NCBI RefSeq assembly: GCF_020097815.1
Contig: NZ_CP083663.1
Span: 2,953,015 to 3,017,014 of the forward strand
Reading direction: 5' to 3'
Length of the DNA stretch: 64,000 bases
From: Haloprofundus salinisoli
Lineage (GTDB): Archaea; Halobacteriota; Halobacteria; Halobacteriales; Haloferacaceae
The notes beneath the pieces are model-generated. The model saw nothing but the letters and a program-made list of their open reading frames with translations. It was not told the DNA's origin and did not search any database. The translations under genes were made by a program, and so were the position numbers. This document shows, piece by piece, positions 17,452-26,285 of this stretch. How positions within the stretch are numbered: position 1 is the first letter of the stretch; the number at the start of each line of letters is the position of its first letter.

Positions 17452-17691
17452 ATGAAAAAGCAGGAACTCGTCCAGTATCACTCCCTGCTCGTCCTCCTCG
17501 GTCAAGAGTACATCCGCCGCGGTGTCGCGGCGCGGGCGGACTTCGAACCGTACCGAAAACTCGGCGTGACGCCGATGTCGCTGCAGGCCTCGCGGGCCGA
17601 CCACGAAGAGGCAGTGATGACGCTGGCTCACATCCTCGCCTCGCAGTCGAGGCCGGACACCGCGACGCGGTCGACCGCCACATTCGACTGA
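17452..17691 (+). CDS. UPF0058 family protein
   Basis: This 79-residue protein starts MKKQELVQYHSLLVLLGQEY and contains AHEEAV-like residues (ADHEEAVMTLAHILAS), the pattern of the archaeal UPF0058 family. It is all-helical and small, with unknown function; the family is widespread in Euryarchaeota. It has a strong Shine-Dalgarno site, unlike most neighbours, and lies 58 bases before the MutS-like gene in the same direction, so cotranscription is possible. Confidence 0.85.
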   Translation: MKKQELVQYHSLLVLLGQEYIRRGVAARADFEPYRKLGVTPMSLQASRADHEEAVMTLAHILASQSRPDTATRSTATFD

Positions 17692-17749
17692 GCTCCTCCT
17701 GCGGCGCCGAACGAGTAACCACTAAGACGCGTCCGTGTCAGCGACGACC

Positions 17750-19555
17750 ATGCGACTGCAGGAGTACTGGGGAGTTGGGCCGAAGACGAGCGAGCGACTC
17801 CAAGAGACACTGGGCGTCGCCGCCGCTGTCGAAGCCATCGAATCCGCCGACGTGCGGGCGCTGACCGAGGCGGGCATCCCCGCCGGCCGCGCGACGCGCA
17901 TCCTCCGCCGCGCCAACGGCGACGCCGGGATGGCGACGCTCGGGACGAGAGACGCGCGCTCGGTCTACGACGAACTGCTCTCGCTGGCGGGCGAACACGC
18001 TGTGACGCGCCACGCCGGCGACCGAATCCGCGTGCTCACGCCGCTCCCGGCGAGAGCCGAGCGCGAAGCGCGACTCGACGAGATCGAAGCCGCCCGGGAG
18101 ATGTGGGCCGGGTTGGACGATGACGCCCGCGAGCGTGTGCTCGACGCCTTCACCGCCTACGACGAGGCTGGCGGAACCGAGCGCGCCGCCGTCGAAACCG
18201 CGCTCACCTTGCGCGACATCGGCCTCGACGCGGGACCGTTCGCGCCGCTGGCCGACACCGACGAGGGGGCGCTCTCGGAGGCCGTCGGCGCGCTCGGCTA
18301 CGTCGACAGCGACGAACGAGGTTCGTCTGGCCGACGAACGAAGTCCGTCGACGGCGACGAGGTACTGTCGGGCGCAGACGAGAAACTTGACCGTCTCCGC
18401 GACCGACTGGAAGCCGCCGAGCGCCTCGAATCCGGCGCGTTCGACCTCCTGGAGACGGTGCGGGAGGCGGGCGCGCGCAACCTCGACGACTTCGAACACG
18501 CGGTGGCCGACTACGTCGCCGCCGAGACGGAGCTCTCGCGCGAGGACGTGCTCGGCGCGGCGGCCGACGACCCCGTCGACGCCGCGGACTTCGTCAGCAC
18601 CACGCTCCGGACGCTCGCCGCAGACCTCGGCGAGCGGGTCGCCGAACGCGAGGAAGTCGTCGCCGCAGACCTCCGCGAGACCATCGAAGCCGCCCGCGAC
18701 GACATCGACGCGGCCGTCGAAGCGGTCGAGGACAGCGCCTTCGCGCTCTCGTTGGCCCAGTTTGCGGACGCCTACGACCTCGTTCGACCCGAGTTGGGCG
18801 GCGGCGACGGCCCCTTCGGTGTCGCCGCCGTCGACGCGCGACATCTCTTCTTGGACGGCGACGTCCAACCTGTCACCTACGCCGTCGGTCACCACACGCT
18901 CTCTGCGGACCCGCAACCGCCCGCCGACGAGCGCGTGACCGTCCTGACGGGCGCGAACTCCGGCGGGAAGACGACGCTCTTAGAAACGCTGTGTCAGGTC
19001 GCGCTTCTGGCCGCGATGGGCCTGCCCGTTCCGGCGGGCCGCGCGCAGGTCGGCGACTTCGACACCGTCGTGTTCCACCGTCGGCACGCGAGTTTCAACG
19101 CCGGGGTGCTGGAATCGACGCTGAAATCTATCGTCCCGCCGCTGTCGGGCGAGGGTCGGACGCTGATGCTCGTCGACGAGTTCGAGGCCATCACCGAACC
19201 CGGGCGGGCGGCCGATTTGCTCGGCGGTCTCGTCGGCCTGACCGTCGACCGAAACGCCGTCGGCGTCTACGTCACTCACCTCGCCGAGGACCTGAGTCCG
19301 CTGCCGGCGGCGGCGCGCATCGACGGCATCTTCGCGGAGGGACTGACTCCCGAGTTGGCGCTCCGCGTCGACTACCAACCGCGGTTCGGCACCATTGGCA
19401 AGTCGACGCCGGAGTTCATCGTCTCACGACTCGTGGCGAACGCGAGAAACCACGTCGAACGACAGGGCTTTCAGACGCTCGCGGCGGCCGTCGGCGAGGA
19501 GGCGGTGCAACAGACGCTGTCGGACGCCCGCTGGCGCGGCGAAACGACGGACTAG
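17750..19555 (+). CDS. MutS-family ATPase with N-terminal helix-hairpin-helix region
   Basis: This is a 601-residue protein. Residues ~1-55 (YWGVGPKTSERLQETLGV then AGIPAGRATRILRR) look like a helix-hairpin-helix DNA-binding region. A long helical middle part resembles MutS core/lever segments. The C-terminal ATPase has Walker A GANSGGKTT (401-409), Walker B LMLVDEFE with Asp476-Glu477, and a downstream VTHL. The mismatch-recognition domain of MutS1 and the Smr nuclease of MutS2 are not visible, so this resembles the archaeal MutS-like or MutS5-type group. A role in recombination or junction handling is inferred. The ATG at 17750 is preferred to a GTG at 17735. Confidence 0.82.
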   Translation: MRLQEYWGVGPKTSERLQETLGVAAAVEAIESADVRALTEAGIPAGRATRILRRANGDAGMATLGTRDARSVYDELLSLAGEHAVTRHAGDRIRVLTPLPARAEREARLDEIEAAREMWAGLDDDARERVLDAFTAYDEAGGTERAAVETALTLRDIGLDAGPFAPLADTDEGALSEAVGALGYVDSDERGSSGRRTKSVDGDEVLSGADEKLDRLRDRLEAAERLESGAFDLLETVREAGARNLDDFEHAVADYVAAETELSREDVLGAAADDPVDAADFVSTTLRTLAADLGERVAEREEVVAADLRETIEAARDDIDAAVEAVEDSAFALSLAQFADAYDLVRPELGGGDGPFGVAAVDARHLFLDGDVQPVTYAVGHHTLSADPQPPADERVTVLTGANSGGKTTLLETLCQVALLAAMGLPVPAGRAQVGDFDTVVFHRRHASFNAGVLESTLKSIVPPLSGEGRTLMLVDEFEAITEPGRAADLLGGLVGLTVDRNAVGVYVTHLAEDLSPLPAAARIDGIFAEGLTPELALRVDYQPRFGTIGKSTPEFIVSRLVANARNHVERQGFQTLAAAVGEEAVQQTLSDARWRGETTD

Positions 19556-19770
19556 CGCATCTCTTCGAGACCGACGAACGCGTCGAGGTCTGCGGTGAGC
19601 CAGACGGTCATCCGTTCTTCGGCGGGCGTGTCACGGGGGTAGATGGTACAGCGGTCGGGGTCGCGCTCGTACCGGACGGTGACGCTGTGGAGGTCGAACG
19701 CGCGACCGTCTATCTGGTAGTCGTGCGCGGCGGGAACGTCGGACCGGTTGTCGCTCTTGTTCAGGCTCAT
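19552..19770 (-). CDS. DUF7511 domain protein
   Basis: This 72-residue protein ends with the DUF7511 pattern DPDRCTIYPRDTPAEERMTV followed by TADLDAFVGLEEMR. The family is haloarchaeal and uncharacterised. It is soluble, with one conserved Cys. It converges with the MutS-like gene, and the two reading frames overlap by four bases at their ends. Confidence 0.8.
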   Translation of the reverse strand: MSLNKSDNRSDVPAAHDYQIDGRAFDLHSVTVRYERDPDRCTIYPRDTPAEERMTVWLTADLDAFVGLEEMR

Positions 19771-20046
19771 GGAGAGTTGCCCCGTTACCGGGTGAGAAGA
19801 AATCCCACAGTCGAGTACATAACCGCTGCTAAGACCACTCTATAGCGAGCAATATCGGTGGTGAGATTCCCGGAGCGGTTCTCACAGGGTGAAAATCCGA
19901 CGATTCAGCCGTCGACGGAGTGCAGCACCCTCATCTTCTGATGCTGACTCTATATCTCCGCCCGGAAGTCGATACTCGACTCGCGTCCCCTGCCGGATGG
20001 TATCACGCCGGGCATCCGTTATCTCGGTAGCCGACGTACCGACGCT

Positions 20047-20493
20047 ATGAGTTCGACCACACCCACCCGCGAACGGCTCGTCGACCGTCTCACCGCCGAC
20101 GCCGCGACGTGGCCCGGCATCGAAGTCGCCCCGCACCGCTTCGACGGCAGCGAGTTCAGCCTCGGCCCGCGCGAAGTCGGTCACGTCCACCGCTTCGGCA
20201 TTCTCGACATCAACTACCCCAAACGCCTCCGCGACGCCCTCGTCGAGGACGGTCGGACGGGCGACCACCACGTCGTCCCCGACTCCGGGTGGACGACGTT
20301 TCGGATTCGGACCGACGCGGACGTCGACGCCGCGCGCTGGCTCCTGCGACTCTCGTATCTCTACCACGTGGCAACGCTGCGGCAGCGGCCTGAGTTCGCC
20401 GAAACGTTCGGCGACGTCGACGTCGCGGCGGAACTCGACGCGATGGAACTGAGCTCACGCGTGCGAGACATCTTCGGCGGCGTGCTTCGGTGA
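20047..20493 (+). CDS. Luciferase-family (DUF5519) protein
   Basis: This 148-residue protein has the DUF5519 'luciferase family' pattern. It has an early SEFSLGPREVGHVHR segment, then DINYPKRLRDALVEDGRT with conserved HVVPDSGWTTFRI, and a helical C-terminus. Despite the family name, light production is not implied; relatives are stress- or host-associated proteins of unknown activity. The spacer 19771-20046 upstream shows no convincing gene. Confidence 0.8.
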   Translation: MSSTTPTRERLVDRLTADAATWPGIEVAPHRFDGSEFSLGPREVGHVHRFGILDINYPKRLRDALVEDGRTGDHHVVPDSGWTTFRIRTDADVDAARWLLRLSYLYHVATLRQRPEFAETFGDVDVAAELDAMELSSRVRDIFGGVLR

Positions 20494-20619
20494 CTCGACC
20501 CCTGCGCCGCTCTCCTCGCCGTCGGCGGCGGTCCGAGGACCGGACACGGCGACGAGTTTCAACCTGACGACGACGCCCCGAGACCGGTCACTCTTATAGC
20601 CGGACCCACTGAAACGGAT

Positions 20620-21987
20620 GTGTTTCAGGAGCGCTCCGACCTGATCGCTACCAACCCCTCGTTCAAGGGGTACGGCGCTGCGGTCACGGTCGGACCGCGG
20701 GGGCCGCTCACCTACGTCACCTCCAGCAGCGGCGCGAACAGACTGCTCAGGTGGAACGAGCGCGAGGGAGCCGACGGCGCGCTCGTCGACATCGCCACCG
20801 GCATCATCGCCGACAAACGGCGGCGCGGAATCGCCGTCGCCGCCGCCGACGTGGACGGCGACGGCCGAGAGGAGGTGTACGTCCAGAACGCCGGCGGCTA
20901 CGGCCGGATGAGTGGCGCGGTCGACCGCCTCTACGACTGCGACGGCACCGAGTGGATAGATGCGTTCTCGCTGGAGGTCAACGCCGGGCGGAGCAACCGA
21001 CGCGACGGCTGGTCGGTCGCGGCCGTCGACCGCCACGGCACCGGCCGCTACGGGATACTCGTCGCGGGCGACGGGTCGCCGATGCGCTGTTACGAACTCG
21101 GCGACGACGGGGAAGTGACCGACATGGCGGAGTCGGTCGGCCTGGACGTCGAAGCGGACGTTCGCGCGCTCGCGAGCGGCCCGCTCGTCACCGAGCGGAT
21201 GGACGTGTTCGCGGCGACCGAGCGCGGTCCGAACCGACTCCTGCGAAACGACGGCGGTCAGTTCACCGACGTCGCCGCCGGAAGCGGCGTCGTCGACACC
21301 GCCTGCGACGCCCGCTCTGTCTCGTTCGTCGGGACCGGCGCGGAACCAACCGGGGAGTTCGTCTGCGGCAACTGGGAGGGTCCGACGCGGCTGTTCGCGC
21401 GGACCGGTTCCCGGTTCCGCGACGTCGCGCCGCCCGAACTCGCCCAGCCGACGCGTACGCGTTCGGTCGTCACCGCCGACTTCGACAACGACGGGGCGCT
21501 CGAACTGTTCGTCAACGCCCTCGGCGCGCCGAACCGCGTGTTCACGCGGTCGGACGGCACGTGGCGACGGGTGAGCGCGGGCGAGGCGCTCGAACCGCGC
21601 GGACTGGGCACGAGCGTCACCGTCGCGGACTTCGACGGCGACGGGACGCTCGAACTGCTCGTCGTCCACGGCGAAGCGGGAGCGCAACCGCTGTCGATTT
21701 TCCGCGCGCCGAACGACAACGGCTGGCTCAGAATCCGACCGCTCACCGAGGCGGGCGCGCCCGCCCGCGGCGCGAGCGTCACGCTGGAGACGACCGACGG
21801 CGTCCAGTCACGACTCGTCGACGCCGGCAGCGGCGGACACAGCCAGTCCGAACCCGTCGCGCACTTCGGTCTCGGCGACGCGACGCCGACACGTCTCGTC
21901 ACGCGGTGGCCGGACGGCCGAGTCCGCGTCGACGACGACCCCGTGCCGCGAACCGAGCAGACGGTCGTACATCCCTCCGGCGGGTGA
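20620..21987 (+). CDS. FG-GAP/VCBS repeat protein of the CRTAC1/UnbV type
   Basis: This 455-residue predicted beta-propeller has repeated calcium-binding FG-GAP motifs: AAADVDGDGREEVYV, TADFDNDGALELFV and VADFDGDGTLELLVV. An ASPIC/UnbV-like C-terminus (GGHSQSEPVAHFGLGDATPT) follows. Family members are usually secreted or surface bound, but no signal peptide is visible at the chosen GTG start (20620). Either it is cytosolic, exported by another route, or the true start differs. Ligand unknown. Confidence 0.8.
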   Translation: MFQERSDLIATNPSFKGYGAAVTVGPRGPLTYVTSSSGANRLLRWNEREGADGALVDIATGIIADKRRRGIAVAAADVDGDGREEVYVQNAGGYGRMSGAVDRLYDCDGTEWIDAFSLEVNAGRSNRRDGWSVAAVDRHGTGRYGILVAGDGSPMRCYELGDDGEVTDMAESVGLDVEADVRALASGPLVTERMDVFAATERGPNRLLRNDGGQFTDVAAGSGVVDTACDARSVSFVGTGAEPTGEFVCGNWEGPTRLFARTGSRFRDVAPPELAQPTRTRSVVTADFDNDGALELFVNALGAPNRVFTRSDGTWRRVSAGEALEPRGLGTSVTVADFDGDGTLELLVVHGEAGAQPLSIFRAPNDNGWLRIRPLTEAGAPARGASVTLETTDGVQSRLVDAGSGGHSQSEPVAHFGLGDATPTRLVTRWPDGRVRVDDDPVPRTEQTVVHPSGG

Positions 21988-22080
21988 GCCGGAGGGTCGG
22001 ATTCGCGGGGTCGCCCTCCACCTCGGCAAAACGAGCAACTGAGACAGCAGTAAAGTGCCCCCGATACCAACACCGACGAC

Positions 22081-22266
22081 ATGGTCGACCCCACTTCGTC
22101 GCTCGGCGACGACGTAGACGAGGAGAACGCCCCCGAGTGTGCCACCTGTGGCGAGAAGATCGTCCAGTCGCCGACGCATCGCGTCGTCACGTGGGTCGAG
22201 GACGGGGCCGTCCAGCATCGACACTTCTGCGACGACGACTGCCGCGAAGGATACGACGCGGACTGA
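22081..22266 (+). CDS. Small zinc-ribbon protein (DUF7576-like)
   Basis: This 61-residue protein carries two Cys pairs, CATCGEKI and HFCDDDCREG, spaced like a zinc ribbon. It is soluble and acidic. Haloarchaea carry many such tiny zinc proteins, and some affect gene regulation, but no role is known for this one. It converges with the helicase gene 29 bases downstream. Confidence 0.78.
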   Translation: MVDPTSSLGDDVDEENAPECATCGEKIVQSPTHRVVTWVEDGAVQHRHFCDDDCREGYDAD

Positions 22267-22295
22267 GGAGGGCGCAGCGACTCACCGCAGACGGC

Positions 22296-24743
22296 TCACC
22301 GACCCGACCAGAACCGCTCCAATCCGAACCCGAGCATGTCCGGACTCACCGGCTGGAACTCCTCGCGTTCGTACTCGGGGAAGTATTCGCGTACGCCGTT
22401 CCACGACTCGCGAGCGTAGCGGGCGTCGACGAAGACGCGTACCCCGACCTCGTCGTCGCCGCGGATGACGCGGCCGATCGCCTGCCGCGCCTTTCTGACC
22501 GCCGGCACCGTCAGCGCCGTCTCGAACCCAGAGCGGGACGTCGACGCGCCTCGCGTGCCACCACTCGCTTCGTCCGCGGGAACGTCTCCGAACTCGCGGT
22601 CGTACGCCGTCTTCACCGCCTTCGTCCGCGGACTCGACGTGTTGACGAGCGGGACGCCGCAGACGACCGCCGCCGAGAGGCGATCTCCGCGGTAGTCGAC
22701 GCCCTCGGTCAAGGTTCCGCGGAGGCTCGTGACGAGCACCTTCCCCTCGCCGCCGAAGAACTCCGCCTTCAACGACTCGGTCGTTCCGTCGTCGCTCGAT
22801 TCGTCGAGGAGAACGGGTTTGTCGACGCGGCGTTCGAGCACCCCGGCCATCCACTCGGCCTCGCCGTAACTCGGCATCCCGACGAGGACGTTGCCCGGCG
22901 ATTGCGCAACTTCCGAGACGGCGTCCTCGTACGCCTGCCGCGTCGGGTTCTCCTCGTCGGGCGCGCCGCGGTTCGCGTAGGTGAACTTCGGCGCGTCGAC
23001 GGCGAAACTCGCGCGGTTCTCCTCGGGGAACGTCAGCCCGTAGGTCCGCTCTTCGACCGGGCGACCCGATTCGGCGAGCGCGTCGAGGCCGGAGACGGTC
23101 CGGAAGATATCCATCGGTGCGAGCGTGGCGCTCATCAGGACACCGCCGCCGAACTCCGCGAGCCGGTCACCGATGGCGTCTGAGGGGACGCAGTTGTACA
23201 GTGCGAGGCGCGCGTTGTACGCGCGACGCCACGAGTCCGGCGGTTCCATCTCGTCCCACGTCCGCTCCAGTTCGAGTTCGCGGAAGTAGCGCTCGTGGTC
23301 GCAGCGATACCACTCGCCGAGCACGCGACCGACGCCCGGCGCGGCCCGGCGCTTGTCGTCCTCCTCGGCCGAGTTGAGGATGCGGCCGACGACGGCACCG
23401 ACGGTCTCGGCGCGGACCCACGTCCCGCCGTCGTAGCTGGCCTCCTCGGCCCACTCGCTTATCTCGTCGACCGCGGGCGCTTCGGGGTCTCTGAGCGGGA
23501 TTTCGGCGTCGTCGAGCCTCGTGAGATCCGCTCTCCAATCCGGGAGCTCGCTGTCGAGGTGGGCGACGACGCGGCGGTCGAGTTCCTCGCGAAGGTCGCG
23601 GAGGAACTCACGCGTCTCCTTCAGTTCGCGGAGGGTCACGTCGCTCTTCTTCAGTTCGCCGCGGACGAGGTCGGCGTCGGCCGTCGACCCGCGTGTCTCC
23701 CTGCCCGCGTCGTCGAACTCGACGGGTTGGATGACGCGCGTCAGTTCGTTCTCGGCGTCGCGGAGGCTCCGGTCGCCGACGCCCGAACTGACGAGGTCGC
23801 GGACGCGCGGTTCGAGCATGTGCGCCTCGTCGCAGACGAGAAACGTCGTCTCGTCGACTAGAGTGCCCGTAAACGTCGCCACCGTCGTCGGGTCGAACGC
23901 GTGGTAGTAGTTGCCGAGGACGACCTCCACGTGGGGAAGCACCGCGCCCATCGTCGAGTGCGGGCAGGTGCCGAAGCCGGCCGAGAGCGAGACGAGGTCG
24001 GCCGGTTCCAGTACTCCTGCGTCCTCGAAGTCGAACGGTACCGCCTCGACCGGGTCGCCGTCCTCGGGCAGGTCGTCGAGAAACTGCGCGTAGAAGGGAC
24101 AGAACTCGGTGTCGCCGTGTTCCGGCATCTCGGGGAGATACGGCGTCGGCTCGCTCGCCGTTTGGAGGTAGGAGGGACCACTCGCGCCGGTGTCGGCGAG
24201 GCCGGTCTGGGCGCGGCGCGCCTCGCCCGCCAACGCCGACGCGGTGGTCGGCCCGCTCTCGCTGGCGAGGTTTCTGGTCCGTTCGCGGAGCCCTTCGCAG
24301 CGCTCGTAGACGTTCGAGTCGTCGACGCCCGCGACGCGTTCTCTGCTATAGGGGCAGACGTCGGACTTGCCGACGAGCGTCAGTCCCGAGACCGGTCGCC
24401 ACTCGTCGGGGAGGTTCGCGTTGATGGTCCAGAGGTCGTCTTCGAACTGCCGGAGCTGCTGTTTGACGCTGGTCAGGACGACGACGCGCTCGTACGGCGA
24501 GTCGGGGTCGCGCACCCGGTCGATGCCGGCGGTCAACGCGAGCATCGTCTTGCCAGTCCCGCAGGCACCCTCGATGACGGTGAAGCCGCCGTCGTCGGCC
24601 GTCTCGACGGCGGTGTCGATGCCGTCGGCCTGCTCGGGATACGGCTCGTCGTGTCCGAACACCTCGCGCCAAGTCACGCCCGACTCTCGCCGGGGCGGAC
24701 GCTTATCGGTGTCGGAGGACGGTTGTGGGTTCGGTGTCGACAC
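22296..24743 (-). CDS. XPD/Rad3-type superfamily 2 DNA helicase
   Basis: This helicase has about 815 residues. Motif I is EGACGTGKTM with Lys65, motif II is DEAH at 305-308, and motif VI is RQAIGRVIRG. Between motifs I and II, cysteines in CPYSRE, YERCEGLRE, EFCPFY and GTCPHST match the region that holds the 4Fe-4S cluster in XPD. The 5'-3' helicase acts in DNA repair or transcription-linked unwinding in relatives. The start is uncertain: GTG at 24743 (used), or GTG at 24677 directly before TWREVFGH, the first conserved segment. Confidence 0.85.
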   Translation of the reverse strand: MSTPNPQPSSDTDKRPPRRESGVTWREVFGHDEPYPEQADGIDTAVETADDGGFTVIEGACGTGKTMLALTAGIDRVRDPDSPYERVVVLTSVKQQLRQFEDDLWTINANLPDEWRPVSGLTLVGKSDVCPYSRERVAGVDDSNVYERCEGLRERTRNLASESGPTTASALAGEARRAQTGLADTGASGPSYLQTASEPTPYLPEMPEHGDTEFCPFYAQFLDDLPEDGDPVEAVPFDFEDAGVLEPADLVSLSAGFGTCPHSTMGAVLPHVEVVLGNYYHAFDPTTVATFTGTLVDETTFLVCDEAHMLEPRVRDLVSSGVGDRSLRDAENELTRVIQPVEFDDAGRETRGSTADADLVRGELKKSDVTLRELKETREFLRDLREELDRRVVAHLDSELPDWRADLTRLDDAEIPLRDPEAPAVDEISEWAEEASYDGGTWVRAETVGAVVGRILNSAEEDDKRRAAPGVGRVLGEWYRCDHERYFRELELERTWDEMEPPDSWRRAYNARLALYNCVPSDAIGDRLAEFGGGVLMSATLAPMDIFRTVSGLDALAESGRPVEERTYGLTFPEENRASFAVDAPKFTYANRGAPDEENPTRQAYEDAVSEVAQSPGNVLVGMPSYGEAEWMAGVLERRVDKPVLLDESSDDGTTESLKAEFFGGEGKVLVTSLRGTLTEGVDYRGDRLSAAVVCGVPLVNTSSPRTKAVKTAYDREFGDVPADEASGGTRGASTSRSGFETALTVPAVRKARQAIGRVIRGDDEVGVRVFVDARYARESWNGVREYFPEYEREEFQPVSPDMLGFGLERFWSGR

Positions 24744-24831
24744 GGTGAGCCGGGCTGGTCCCGTCTTCGCACAAAAAGTCGAGGTGGACGTCGGCGGCGA
24801 CGGAGGCGACGGTGCCGACGCCGACGCGGAG

Positions 24832-26238
24832 TCACTCGGCGGGGTGACACTCGAAAGAACTCCCGTCGGGGCCGGGTCGCTCCGCGGCTTCGACCGCTCT
24901 TGTCGCTTCGACGACGGCGACCGAGTCGGGCGTGTATCGGCCGTCGGTCGCGGAGCTTCGGAGCAGCTCGACGAGTTGGTCGGACCGATGGTCACCCGGG
25001 CACGTCGCGGCGACGAGCGCCACCGTCCCGGCGACGTACGGCGCGGCGGCGGACGTCCCTTCGAGCGTTCCCGATTCGGTTCGGACGGTCGCCGGCCCCC
25101 AGACGTCGACGAGCGAGTCGCTCTGCGAACTGTACTGCGCGATTCGACCGCTGTCGGTGTCGACGGCACCGACGGCGACGACCCCCTCACCCGTTGCCGG
25201 GGCGACGACGCTCTCGTTCGAGACAGCGTGTTCGAGCGAGTGGCGACTCGACAGCAGGCGGAGGCGGCTCTCACTTGCGTTCGTACTCCGGTTTGCACTC
25301 TCGTTCGCGTCGCCGGTGGCGGTGGTCGTCCGATTCGTGTCGTACGCGTCGACGGCGACGTAGTACCGGCCGCGCGGCACCGAGGCGTCGATGGCTTCCC
25401 ACGCCTCCGCAGAGTCGTTCTGCCGGCGGACGGATTTGGCGACGACGGGGTCCGGGCCGTTCGCGCGTTCGCGGTACAGATAGAGGTCGTAGTCGTCGGA
25501 CGTGTTCCACGAGAGGCGCAGCGACACCTCGCCGCCGGTGACCGCTCCGCCGGCCAGCCGGTTGCCCTCCGTCTCGTTCGAGAAGTCGACCCACCCGTCG
25601 GCCGACCCGCCGCCGACCCACTGGCTGTTCGCGTAGTTACCCGCCGAGGTGACGAAGGTGGTTCCGTTGGCGGCGGTGCGTTCCGCCGCGGCGGTGATTC
25701 GTGCGTTGGTCTCCGGGTTCGAGGCGAAGTAGCTCCCGGCGTCGACGACGACGGTCACGTCGTTGGCTACCAGCCAGTCGATGGCCCGCTCGTACTCTTC
25801 GGGCGTCGGGTCGTCTCCGACGGCCGCGAGGTAGAGGTCGGCGTCCGGGGCGGTTTCGGCGACGACGGCGGCGACGGCGGTGTCGTGTCGACCGTCGACT
25901 CGCCGCTGCGGGCCGACGGCCATCTCACCGGTCCCGCGCTCGTCGGGCGCGCGCCGGTGCCCGGCGACTTGGTCGCTAATGGACGACCCCTCCGGTTCGA
26001 ACGAGGACCCGACGACGCCGACGGCGACGCCGCCGCCGGTGATACCACGTTCGTGGACGCGCTCCGTCGAGACGATGTGGCCGCCGGTCCAGCTCACCTG
26101 TCCGAACGGGGCCGTCGTCGCCGAACCCTCTCCGGGCAGCAGCGGAACCGCCGCGGCGATGGACCCGGCCAGTGGCGCGCTCGACGCGGTGACGAGCACG
26201 CAGACGGCCAGTACACACGCGACGAGACGTCGGCTCAT
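24832..26238 (-). CDS. Secreted subtilase-like (S8) protein with an atypical catalytic site
   Basis: This is a 468-residue protein. A signal peptide covers about residues 1-30. The S8 landmarks are His118 (GRHDTAVAAVVAE), the oxyanion Asn201 (VTSAGNYANS) and Ser396 (GTSAAAPYVAGTVAL). The strand that normally carries the catalytic Asp reads VAVGVVGSSFEPEG, with Gly where Asp should be. Activity may be lost or use another acid. Between Asn and Ser lies an inserted beta domain with SWNTSDDYDLYLYRERANGP. It lies 47 bases after the membrane HTH regulator gene on the same strand, so the two probably form an operon. Confidence 0.8.
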   Translation of the reverse strand: MSRRLVACVLAVCVLVTASSAPLAGSIAAAVPLLPGEGSATTAPFGQVSWTGGHIVSTERVHERGITGGGVAVGVVGSSFEPEGSSISDQVAGHRRAPDERGTGEMAVGPQRRVDGRHDTAVAAVVAETAPDADLYLAAVGDDPTPEEYERAIDWLVANDVTVVVDAGSYFASNPETNARITAAAERTAANGTTFVTSAGNYANSQWVGGGSADGWVDFSNETEGNRLAGGAVTGGEVSLRLSWNTSDDYDLYLYRERANGPDPVVAKSVRRQNDSAEAWEAIDASVPRGRYYVAVDAYDTNRTTTATGDANESANRSTNASESRLRLLSSRHSLEHAVSNESVVAPATGEGVVAVGAVDTDSGRIAQYSSQSDSLVDVWGPATVRTESGTLEGTSAAAPYVAGTVALVAATCPGDHRSDQLVELLRSSATDGRYTPDSVAVVEATRAVEAAERPGPDGSSFECHPAE

Positions 26239-26285
26239 CGGTCAGAGACCGTGTGCACGCTCGCTGTGACGGTCGTCGGAGCGGC

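Noticed and set aside
19882..20367. 161-aa minus-strand ORF opposite the luciferase-family gene
   Set aside because: Shadow frame over a real gene; the short part outside it has no recognisable domain.
20751..23183. 810-aa plus-strand ORF over the FG-GAP gene and helicase
   Set aside because: Arg-rich, runs in a shadow frame over two real genes on different strands.
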